A stretch of DNA of 12,909 nucleotides, taken from the NCBI GenBank assembly GCA_029977605.1, contig JAPOKN010000030.1:1-12909 (forward strand), written 5' to 3'. Below, in pieces: positions 7,059-12,460 of this stretch (positions within the stretch are counted from its first letter, which is position 1; each line of letters opens with the position of its first letter). The stretch comes from Methanobacteriota archaeon. Lineage in GTDB: Archaea > Thermoplasmatota > Poseidoniia > MGIII > CG-Epi1. The position numbers and the translations under genes were made by a program. The notes under the pieces were generated by a model. It was not told the DNA's origin, made no database searches, and saw only the letters and a list, made by a program, of their open reading frames with translations.

Positions 7059-8210
7059 TTATGCTTCTGGTTCTTTAAGCTCTTTAGGTGGCTCAGAAGC
7101 AGTCATCTGGTCCTTAATTCCTTCGTCTACAACCTGTTGAAGTGCTTCATCTGCTTCCTCCTTGATTGCGTCTAACTCAGCCTGCATTTCGTCAGCTGTA
7201 GGAATTGTTCCAAGAATATCTTCTGATTTACCTAGTGCTTTTTCTATATCTTTAAGGTCTGATAATTGTCTGTCTGGGGCTTTACGTGAGTAACCAACAT
7301 AGTCTGCTGCGCCTTCGAATAATTTTGTTAATTCAAATGGAAGAACAAACTTAGTAGACGCTCCAGCACCAATCTCTTTTAGAGATTCTAAACTCAAAAC
7401 AGTTAAAGCTTTGGAGTCTAGAGTGGATGCACCCATAGCTGTAATTTTCAAACCTTGAGCTTCTCCCTGCTTCTCTAAAATAGTCTGAGAACGCTGACCT
7501 TGAGCTTCTAAAACTTTAGATTGTCTAACTCCTTCAGCTTCTAGAATACGTGATTGTTTGTCTCCTTCTGCAGTCAAAATTCGAGACTGTTTTTCACCTT
7601 CTGCTGAAAGGATGGCTGATCTCTTTTCACCGTCGGCTTTCAGAATAGCTGCACGCCTTTCACGTTCTGCTGAAGTCTGTTCCTCCATTGCTGCTTTAAC
7701 ATTAGGTGAAGGATCTACTTCTCTAATTTCTACATTATCTACTTTTACACCCCATGGGTCTGTTTCAATATCTAATTTATCTCTAAGAATTGCATTTATT
7801 TTATCTCTACTTGAGAAAATTTCATCCAATTCCATGTCTCCAACTACTCCTCTTAGGGTTGTTTGGGCCATGTTAACTATTGCTGCCCTATAATTTGCAA
7901 CATTAAGAACTGCTTTCTTAGCATCTGCAACTCTGTAGTAGACAACTGCATCCACCATTGTAGGCGAATTATCTTTAGTAATAACTTCCTGACGAGGAAC
8001 GTCAAGAACTTGAATACGTAAATCTACTTTGAAAACTTTTGTAATCAATGGAATAACAAAATTCCATCCTGGATTGAGCATTGTATGAAACTTACCCAAT
8101 CGTAGCGCGACTCCTGATTCATACTGCTCAACTTGAACAATAGTTGTCATTAAAACGACAACTAATACTGCTCCAAGAATTAACAGTAAGAATATTATTT
8201 CTCCTATCAT
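7059..8210 (-). CDS. SPFH/band 7 (slipin) membrane scaffold protein
   Basis: Stomatin/prohibitin-like protein that forms large membrane-anchored oligomers associated with membrane microdomains and protein quality control. A hydrophobic anchor (4-24) is followed by the SPFH domain: EQYESGVALRLGKFHTMLNP (28-47), VLDVPRQEVITKDNSPTMVD (68-87), and TTLRGVVGDMELDEIFSSRD (117-136). After the SAERERRA junction comes a striking run of six 11-residue repeats (189-254), for example ILSAEGEKQSR and ILTAEGDKQSR. The C-terminal region (about 300-383) is acidic and probably helical, and is longer than in minimal slipins. The gene begins 1 base after NfeD, its usual partner, with AAGGAGAGG (8217-8225) 6 bases before the ATG. 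The exact substrate or client is unknown. Confidence 0.94.
   Translation of the reverse strand: MIGEIIFLLLILGAVLVVVLMTTIVQVEQYESGVALRLGKFHTMLNPGWNFVIPLITKVFKVDLRIQVLDVPRQEVITKDNSPTMVDAVVYYRVADAKKAVLNVANYRAAIVNMAQTTLRGVVGDMELDEIFSSRDKINAILRDKLDIETDPWGVKVDNVEIREVDPSPNVKAAMEEQTSAERERRAAILKADGEKRSAILSAEGEKQSRILTAEGDKQSRILEAEGVRQSKVLEAQGQRSQTILEKQGEAQGLKITAMGASTLDSKALTVLSLESLKEIGAGASTKFVLPFELTKLFEGAADYVGYSRKAPDRQLSDLKDIEKALGKSEDILGTIPTADEMQAELDAIKEEADEALQQVVDEGIKDQMTASEPPKELKEPEA
7449..7646 (-). repeat. Six in-frame 33-bp (11-residue) repeats in the SPFH gene
   Basis: Residues 189-254 divide without gaps into six units of 11: ILKADGEKRSA, ILSAEGEKQSR, ILTAEGDKQSR, ILEAEGVRQSK, VLEAQGQRSQT, ILEKQGEAQGL. 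Ile/Val-Leu at positions 1-2 and Gly at 6 recur in every unit. An 11-residue period suits a right-handed hendecad coiled coil. The DNA has diverged enough that these are old repeats, not a fresh slippage product. Confidence 0.9.
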
Positions 8211-8211
8211 T

Positions 8212-8673
8212 TTATTCCTCTCCTTGTAAAGGCATTACTGTAACTGTGATTCCTTCCGCATCTGTAACTTTAACTTTAGTACCTACAGGTATATTTTGGT
8301 CAGATGTAGCTCTCATTTCTTCCATACTAATTTTGACTTTACCACTTCTATCATTTGCAATGACTTCTTTGGTAACAACTCCTTTTTCTCCAATTTTACC
8401 CTCAATACTCATTTCACTGGGAGTATCTGGAGGTGCTAAAGATTGGTAAAGCATCATTGTTCCATACAATGAACCTAGCCCTACTGCCAATCCAATTGGT
8501 AAAAGCAGCAATCCATCCACGACATTAAAAGAAAGCAGAATTCCCAGAGCTATGAAAACGGTGGCTGGGACTGCAATTAAAAATCCTGGTTGGAACACTT
8601 CAACTACGAATAAAAGAACTCCTACGATTACGAAAGCTAATCCTAACTCGCTACCGAATAACTCGTCTGCCAT
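8212..8673 (-). CDS. NfeD-like membrane protein (short form)
   Basis: Partner of SPFH proteins; the pair is widespread and thought to act in membrane organisation or quality control. Three hydrophobic segments fill the first half (about 12-28, 31-50, 55-78). The C-terminal OB-fold domain (about 88-150) shows the NfeD pattern of Gly-rich strands: IEGKIGEKGVV, then IPVGTKVKVTDAEGITVTV. It lacks the ClpP-like serine protease domain of long NfeD proteins, so it is not expected to be a peptidase. It leads the NfeD-SPFH unit, with the SPFH start 1 base after its stop. A TATA box (8695-8701) lies 25 bases before the ATG, preceded by a 17-bp element that recurs at 9366-9382. Confidence 0.92.
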   Translation of the reverse strand: MADELFGSELGLAFVIVGVLLFVVEVFQPGFLIAVPATVFIALGILLSFNVVDGLLLLPIGLAVGLGSLYGTMMLYQSLAPPDTPSEMSIEGKIGEKGVVTKEVIANDRSGKVKISMEEMRATSDQNIPVGTKVKVTDAEGITVTVMPLQGEE

Positions 8674-8694
8674 GCATTAACAGAAACAAGCCCA

Positions 8695-8701
8695 TATATA
8701 A
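8695..8701 (-). promoter_or_regulatory. TATA box of NfeD-SPFH
   Basis: Minus-strand TTATATA is centred about 25 bases before the NfeD ATG at 8673, predicting a leaderless transcript. It starts exactly 3 bases after the 17-bp element at 8705-8721. Confidence 0.7.
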
Positions 8702-8704
8702 GAG

Positions 8705-8721
8705 ATTTTCAAAAAAAGATT
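8705..8721 (-). promoter_or_regulatory. 17-bp shared promoter element, copy 1 (before NfeD-SPFH)
   Basis: On the minus strand it reads AATCTTTTTTTGAAAAT, identical over 17 bases to 9366-9382. It ends 3 bases before the TATA box, and its near edge is 32 bases from the A of the ATG in both cases. It also covers the stop codon of the winged-helix gene, and its T7 run (8711-8717) could additionally terminate that transcript. Which function dominates here is open. Confidence 0.55.
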
Positions 8722-9100
8722 ATGATAAATACTTTCTCTCAAGCTTGTCTAAAGATTTAATTATGACTCCATCTTCGGTGTATATTAAAATGCAATAATC
8801 CTTCACTAAATCTTTGTGTATGAATTTTTCTCCTCCTACATTCATAAAACGCAACTCTGGCCCAAAATGAATGAGATTATTATCTATCCTAAAAGTACTA
8901 TGATTATTATTTTTTGCTTCTAGTAAATACTTTTCCGATGATAATGATTTGAATCTATGCCTTAACATTGAATCTTTCTTTTGCAACTCTTCTGTACTCT
9001 TAGGATTAAAAAGTGATTTAGCGCAGTCAGTAACAGTACAGCCAGGATGGTCTGCAACAAAAGAAAGTATAGATATATCTAGATCATCAAACTTAACCAT
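8720..9100 (-). CDS. Putative winged-helix DNA-binding protein
   Basis: I do not recognise a named family. The N-terminal part has the helix-turn-helix layout of winged-helix regulators: LDISILSFVADHPGCTVTDC (7-26, first helix and turn), a likely recognition helix in KDSMLRHRFKSLSSEKYL (42-59), and a short wing ending HSTFRID (67-73). The C-terminal half (about 80-126) is a small mixed domain with strands such as YCILIYTEDGVIIKS. No membrane helix is seen. Its ATG follows directly on the stop codon of the small membrane protein gene (TAGATG), so the two are translationally coupled. It lies exactly between the two copies of a 17-bp promoter element, one upstream of its own unit and one upstream of NfeD-SPFH, so it is a plausible regulator of both. 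Confidence 0.6.
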   Translation of the reverse strand: MVKFDDLDISILSFVADHPGCTVTDCAKSLFNPKSTEELQKKDSMLRHRFKSLSSEKYLLEAKNNNHSTFRIDNNLIHFGPELRFMNVGGEKFIHKDLVKDYCILIYTEDGVIIKSLDKLERKYLS

Positions 9101-9334
9101 CTAACATTTACCAAAAAATGATAAAATTGTACTATTGCCCTCACCAGAGGTCACATCTGAAACAGTTAAGCTAACTATTAATCCCAACAGAATGATTGTC
9201 AAATTAAGCATTAAAACTGCCATTTGAGGAGTATTTGCCCAACCGGGAAGCAAAGATTCTTCAGCTTTATTCAATGGGAGTATTCTAGCTTTCTGATATC
9301 CTACAAAATCTTGCATTTCGTTGTCATCTGCCAT
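9101..9334 (-). CDS. Small single-helix membrane protein, unknown function
   Basis: This 77-residue protein has a soluble, charged N-terminal part (1-36), one strongly hydrophobic segment (about 38-58, MAVLMLNLTIILLGLIVSL), and a short polar tail ending FFGKC. I recognise no family. The ORF is believable because a TATA box (9355-9361) sits 24 bases before the ATG, and its stop codon directly abuts the start of the winged-helix gene. A membrane protein paired with a DNA-binding protein could form a sensor-regulator pair, but nothing in the sequence proves it. Confidence 0.65.
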   Translation of the reverse strand: MADDNEMQDFVGYQKARILPLNKAEESLLPGWANTPQMAVLMLNLTIILLGLIVSLTVSDVTSGEGNSTILSFFGKC

Positions 9335-9350
9335 GAAGTAGATTAAGTTG

Positions 9351-9366
9351 TACTTTATTTAAAGTA
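9351..9366. promoter_or_regulatory. Palindrome enclosing the TATA box of the small membrane protein gene
   Basis: The sequence TACTTTATTTAAAGTA has perfect 7-base arms around a TT spacer. Its centre contains the minus-strand TATA box TTAAATA (9355-9361). A protein bound here would block TBP, so it could be a repressor operator. AT-rich promoters produce such palindromes by chance fairly often. Confidence 0.45.
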
Positions 9367-9382
9367 TTTTCAAAAAAAGATT
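9366..9382 (-). promoter_or_regulatory. 17-bp shared promoter element, copy 2 (divergent region)
   Basis: Minus-strand AATCTTTTTTTGAAAAT, identical to 8705-8721 and with the same 3-base gap to the TATA box and the same distance to the ATG. Here it lies between two divergent promoters, where no transcript should end, so a terminator role does not explain it. It could act on the small membrane protein/winged-helix unit, on the LURP-one-like gene, or on both. Confidence 0.6.
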
Positions 9383-9390
9383 TTGAATAA

Positions 9391-9400
9391 TAATTTATAA
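9391..9400 (+). promoter_or_regulatory. TATA box of the LURP-one-like gene
   Basis: The plus-strand TAATTTATAA is centred about 26 bases before the ATG at 9422, the leaderless spacing seen elsewhere in the window. It faces away from the minus-strand TATA box at 9355-9361. Confidence 0.6.
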
Positions 9401-9421
9401 CAGGTCTGCACTAATTGACAT

Positions 9422-10000
9422 ATGGCGAAACTGACTGAACTAAATCAGTATCTAATTCGTGAAAAGTTTTTGAAAATATTTGGAAATAAATTTCACATTA
9501 TGGATGAAAATGATCAATTATACGGATTTTGTGAGCAAAAAAGATTTAGAATTAAAGAGGACATCAGACTTTATGACGACGAAAGTAAAAACAACGAATG
9601 GTTAGTTATCAAGCAAAGAAACTTAGTAGATGCATGGGGGGGATTCGATATTTTTGATCCTAAAGCAGGAGTTTTATTGGGAACTGTAAGAAGAAAATTT
9701 TGGAAATCTATTCTTAGAACTAAATGGCAAGTTCTTGACGCAGATGGCAATGATATTGGAATGTTATTAGAAGACAGTATGGCTCAGGCAATTGCTAGAA
9801 GGGTTTTCTTAGGAATCCTACCAAAAAAATACACACTTCACACCATGGGAAACGAAAAACCTATTACTATGAGGCAGAAGTTCAATCCAATAATTAAAAA
9901 GTTAATAGTTAATATTCCACCTGAAAATAATTTTAATCGCAAATTCATTGCTGGATTAGCAATAGTAATTTCAGCACTTGATGGCCGTAATGCAAATTAG
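9422..10000 (+). CDS. LURP-one-related (tubby/scramblase-like fold) protein
   Basis: Opening residues follow the pattern of the LURP-one-related family, whose 12-stranded barrel is related to tubby and phospholipid scramblase domains: YLIREKFLKIFGNKFHIMDE (10-29), LYGFCEQKRFRIKEDIRLYD (33-52), EWLVIKQRN (59-67), then LLGTVRRKFW (85-94) and KWQVLDADGNDIGMLLED (101-118). The repeated strand-turn units with 'D.xG' or 'D.ND' turns match the fold. No membrane helix is clear, although the C-terminal end (IAGLAIVISAL) is mildly hydrophobic and could touch the membrane, like the C-terminal helix of scramblases. Archaeal members have no established function. It is a single-gene unit with its own TATA box, convergent with the minus-strand gene that stops 1 base beyond its end. 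Confidence 0.7.
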   Translation: MAKLTELNQYLIREKFLKIFGNKFHIMDENDQLYGFCEQKRFRIKEDIRLYDDESKNNEWLVIKQRNLVDAWGGFDIFDPKAGVLLGTVRRKFWKSILRTKWQVLDADGNDIGMLLEDSMAQAIARRVFLGILPKKYTLHTMGNEKPITMRQKFNPIIKKLIVNIPPENNFNRKFIAGLAIVISALDGRNAN

Positions 10001-10001
10001 T

Positions 10002-10349
10002 TTAACTAAAATATTTAATTGCTGAACTTCTTATAATCCAAGTAAGTGTGAATCCGAATGTTACAAATGCGTAGTCGCTATATTGATTAACGGCCAATAA
10101 CGTAATTAATACCAAAACAATTAGTAAAATTATAGAAAATACTTGCATTTCTTTTTGTAATTCCTGCTTGGAAGTGCCTCCCTTGCCGAAATTCCTTATT
10201 GAATAACTTACTGCTAACCAACTAAATAAAAAAGTACAAACTCCGATGCCTACTTCAACAAAATCTGATATCCCTGAGATTATTAGTAAGATTACAAATA
10301 TAGTTAGGGTTCCAAGAGCCCACTTTTGCTCTTCTTGTGTATTTTCCAT
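10002..10349 (-). CDS. Small multi-pass membrane protein, unknown function
   Basis: The 115-residue protein has four hydrophobic stretches (about 12-29, 31-49, 70-87 and 91-108) separated by a polar loop (FGKGGTSKQELQKE). No family is recognised. It is the second gene after the RDD protein: its ATG is 3 bases from that stop codon, and GGAG (10358-10361) sits 8 bases upstream, which supports the start. Co-transcription suggests a shared membrane role. Its stop codon is 1 base from the stop of the convergent LURP-one-like gene, so the two transcripts must terminate inside each other's coding sequence. Confidence 0.7.
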   Translation of the reverse strand: MENTQEEQKWALGTLTIFVILLIISGISDFVEVGIGVCTFLFSWLAVSYSIRNFGKGGTSKQELQKEMQVFSIILLIVLVLITLLAVNQYSDYAFVTFGFTLTWIIRSSAIKYFS

Positions 10350-10352
10350 TAT

Positions 10353-10838
10353 TTATGCTCCAAATTTATCTTCCAAAGGAACTGGCCCTTCCCAATATGT
10401 TGTAACAACATAAGTATTAGCAAGAATATCATGCAAACCCTGCTTGTACTCAGTAAAACCTATCATTACTATTCCTAAACAAAGCAAAAAGGCTTGAGCG
10501 CCAATTATGTAAAGAATTGTACGAAGAAATGAAGAAGTCATCGTTATTCTTTGGCCATTTTTATCAACTACTTTTAATCCTAATGCATATTTACCAAATG
10601 TGCCTTGGTAGCCAGAGGCTTCCATAATAGGTTTGTAAAGAATAGTTGCCAAGCTTGCTAAGATAAGAACGAGGAAAAACATACCCAATCCAGCACCCTC
10701 TCCCAATGTGGCGCGAAAAAATAATAAGCTTAAAACAGCCAAGAAAATTACTATAATTGCTAAAACTATGCCATCGATAAGTGCGGCTACAAGTCTAATC
10801 CAAAACCCTTTGTAGGGATAAGGTTGTCCTACTTCCAT
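10353..10838 (-). CDS. RDD family membrane protein
   Basis: The signature arginine and aspartates are in place: GFWIRLVAALIDG (11-23, with Arg15 and Asp22), then SGYQGTFGKYALGLKVVD (75-92), and GLHDILANTYVV (134-145). Hydrophobic segments at about 17-41, 50-68 and 105-128 fit the usual three-to-four-helix layout. RDD proteins are widespread and mostly uncharacterised; some have been linked to ion or solute transport, but no substrate can be assigned here. It is the lead gene of a two-gene unit. A TATA box (10858-10867, minus) lies about 24 bases before the ATG, predicting a leaderless transcript. It is divergent from pdxH. Confidence 0.88.
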   Translation of the reverse strand: MEVGQPYPYKGFWIRLVAALIDGIVLAIIVIFLAVLSLLFFRATLGEGAGLGMFFLVLILASLATILYKPIMEASGYQGTFGKYALGLKVVDKNGQRITMTSSFLRTILYIIGAQAFLLCLGIVMIGFTEYKQGLHDILANTYVVTTYWEGPVPLEDKFGA

Positions 10839-10857
10839 GATTATTATTTGTACGGCA

Positions 10858-10867
10858 CTTATTTAAC
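10858..10867 (-). promoter_or_regulatory. TATA box of the RDD unit
   Basis: Minus-strand GTTAAATAAG is centred about 24 bases before the ATG at 10838, within the 82-base divergent gap to pdxH. Confidence 0.55.
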
Positions 10868-10887
10868 TGTGTTTAATAGTAACATAT

Positions 10888-10898
10888 CTTTATTAAAT
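10888..10898 (+). promoter_or_regulatory. TATA box of pdxH
   Basis: CTTTATTAAAT is centred about 27-28 bases before the pdxH ATG at 10921, predicting little or no 5' leader. A weak palindrome, CATTTA-GATG-TAAATG (10908-10923), spans the predicted start of transcription and the start codon. Confidence 0.5.
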
Positions 10899-10920
10899 GT
10901 CAATCTACATTTAGATGTAA

Positions 10921-11559
10921 ATGGTCAGTTTGGAAGAAATGCGTAAGCAATATGACATTTCAGGATTAGACAGAAAAGATTTATTGGAATCTCCAACCGA
11001 AATGTTTCGTAAATGGTTTGAGAAAATCGAGGAGTATGATACTTTAGAACCTAACGCCATGACTTTAGCTACTTCAAGCCATTCAGGGAAACCGACAAGT
11101 CGTGTTGTTTTACTTAAAGAATATGATGAAAAAGGCTTCATCTTTTACACTAATTATGAAAGTACAAAAGGAATACAAATTGAATCAAATCCATATGGGT
11201 CTTTAACTTTCAACTGGCATCCATTGGAAAGACAAATTAGAATTAGAGGGAAAATTAGAAAAATTTCTCCAGATAAATCTAGAAAATATTTTTCTTCAAG
11301 GCCTAGATTGAGTCAAATCTCTGTGTTAGCTTCAAAACAGAGCTCCACAGTTGAGAGTAGGGCCGAGTTAGAAGAGCTTTTCAAAAAATATGAAAGGAAA
11401 TATGAAGGTAAGGAGATACCAATGCCGGATTACTGGGGTGGTTATAGGCTTGAACACAAGGAAATCGAATTCTGGCAAGGAAGAAGAGATAGAATGCACG
11501 ACCGCTTTGTTTACACTCGCCATGGAACAACGTGGCAAATTGAGAGGTTAGCTCCATAA
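10921..11559 (+). CDS. pdxH: Pyridoxine/pyridoxamine 5'-phosphate oxidase
   Basis: FMN enzyme that oxidises pyridoxine or pyridoxamine 5'-phosphate to pyridoxal phosphate with oxygen. The protein is collinear with bacterial PdxH (E. coli 218 residues, here 212). Landmarks are RVVLLKEYDEKGFIFYTNYE (61-80, FMN site), NWHPLERQIRIRGK (98-111), RPRLSQISVLASKQSS (127-142), YWGGYRLEHKEIEFWQG (171-187), and RDRMHDRF (189-196), where Arg191 and His193 match the catalytic Arg-x-His. It ends in the family's ERLAP-type tail. PdxH is uncommon in archaea, which usually make pyridoxal phosphate directly with PdxS/PdxT, so this may be a gene gained from bacteria and used for salvage. Its TAA shares one base with the ATG of the LON-domain gene. 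Confidence 0.96.
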   Translation: MVSLEEMRKQYDISGLDRKDLLESPTEMFRKWFEKIEEYDTLEPNAMTLATSSHSGKPTSRVVLLKEYDEKGFIFYTNYESTKGIQIESNPYGSLTFNWHPLERQIRIRGKIRKISPDKSRKYFSSRPRLSQISVLASKQSSTVESRAELEELFKKYERKYEGKEIPMPDYWGGYRLEHKEIEFWQGRRDRMHDRFVYTRHGTTWQIERLAP

Positions 11560-12242
11560 TGTCTAAAATAATCCCCATATTCCCAATAGATGTAGTTTTA
11601 TATCCTAATCAAAAAGTTCCACTTAAAATCTTTGAACCTAGATACAGACAAATGTTAGATGATTGTATGAGTTCTAACCGAGTTTTTGGAATAAATATAA
11701 TAGACGGACAAAAAACTGAGGGTGGATGGGCCAGTCCTGTTAAAATTGGAACTTTAGTATATATCATAAAATGTGAAGACTTAGATCTAACTGGTAGCAA
11801 CTATTACATTGAAATATTAGGTAAAAAACGCTTTAGAATTGATAATTTAATTGCGCCGGGAATTGATAAACCTGCCGAATATTTCCCTCCAGACACACCA
11901 TCGATGCAAACTATGATGAAAAAAACTTCTGGAGAGCCTCTTTACTTTCAGGCCGAAGTAACTTATTTAGATAAAATTGAAGATAGTGTTGACTTGAAGG
12001 ATTGGAATTTCATGTTAGGAAAATTGGAGCTACGAATCATTGAAATTGCCAGTAATATGGGTATTGAATTTGAAAATTTTACCGATTTTGTTGTTAGTAG
12101 TGGACTAAAATTAGACTCTGCAAATGTTCAAGATTTGTATACTTTGGCATCAATGTGTAGCTTGTCTCTCGAAACTCAACAAAGTGTACTAGAAGCCAAA
12201 TCTTCTATCGAAATTGTAGAAATTTTGCAAAAAGAAATATAA
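11559..12242 (+). CDS. Stand-alone LON substrate-binding (N-terminal) domain protein
   Basis: Resembles the N-terminal domain of Lon proteases without the AAA+ ATPase or the protease. The start IIPIFPIDVVLYPNQKVPLK (4-23) runs into IFEPRYRQML (24-33), then GTLVYIIKCEDL (64-75) and ILGKKRFRI (86-94), all typical of the PUA-like LON fold. A helical C-terminal part (about 148-227) includes ETQQSVLEAKSSIEIVEIL. Such free LON-domain proteins are common in bacteria; their roles are poorly known, with peptide or protein binding assumed. The gene overlaps pdxH by one base (TAATG) and has GAGGT (11544-11548) 10 bases upstream, so it is translated from the pdxH message. The link to vitamin B6 metabolism is unproven. 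Confidence 0.9.
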   Translation: MSKIIPIFPIDVVLYPNQKVPLKIFEPRYRQMLDDCMSSNRVFGINIIDGQKTEGGWASPVKIGTLVYIIKCEDLDLTGSNYYIEILGKKRFRIDNLIAPGIDKPAEYFPPDTPSMQTMMKKTSGEPLYFQAEVTYLDKIEDSVDLKDWNFMLGKLELRIIEIASNMGIEFENFTDFVVSSGLKLDSANVQDLYTLASMCSLSLETQQSVLEAKSSIEIVEILQKEI

Positions 12243-12253
12243 TTCCTGCGCAG

Positions 12254-12262
12254 TATTATATA
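12254..12262 (+). promoter_or_regulatory. TATA box of the 23S rRNA transcription unit
   Basis: TATTATATA is a strong TATA box 12 bases after the stop codon of the LON-domain gene, about 200 bases before the 23S gene. Transcription would begin near 12283. The CCCCCTTTTT that follows (12263-12272) may also end the pdxH-LON transcript. A second, weaker candidate, TTAATATTT (12304-12312), would start transcription near 12335. Confidence 0.6.
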
Positions 12263-12282
12263 CCCCCTTTTTCTCCCGACAA

Positions 12283-12460
12283 ATCCTTGTAGTTGACTAA
12301 TACTTAATATTTGGCAATTTCAGGGAGATTGTGCACTCGATCTTGAAGATTAAGACCGGGGAAGATGGCATAGGTCTACCTCCTAACAGTGAGGATAAAC
12401 GTACCAATGATTGTCAGATCATACGCAAACCCGGACGAATGTTGAAGCCGACGGCTACAA
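12283..12460 (+). other. Putative 5' leader of pre-23S rRNA
   Basis: No coding region or tRNA is convincing here. The segment is clearly richer in G and C than the neighbouring genes, typical of rRNA spacer. Short hairpins are visible: ATGAT-TGTCAG-ATCAT (12407-12422), CCTC-N8-GAGG near 12379-12394, and AGCC-GAC-GGCT near 12446-12456. Archaeal pre-23S rRNA is normally excised from a long stem formed by sequences on both sides of the gene, cut at a bulge-helix-bulge. The partner strand would lie beyond the window, so the processing site cannot be placed. Confidence 0.5.

Noticed and set aside
7558..7893. 111-codon plus-strand frame with repeated SPSA units
   Set aside because: It is the antisense reading of the 33-bp SPFH repeats; the minus-strand protein is clearly the real one.
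8144..8449. 101-codon plus-strand frame with hydrophobic segments
   Set aside because: It spans the NfeD-SPFH junction in antisense; its hydrophobicity comes from the complementary membrane-segment codons.
10908..10923. CATTTA-GATG-TAAATG inverted repeat at the pdxH start codon
   Set aside because: Six-base AT-rich arms are expected by chance in this composition, and no second copy was seen; not listed as an operator.
12401..12425. Possible C/D-box small RNA (TGAT... and CAGA-like boxes)
   Set aside because: The boxes do not match RUGAUGA and CUGA well and no guide layout is visible; the local hairpin is a simpler description.
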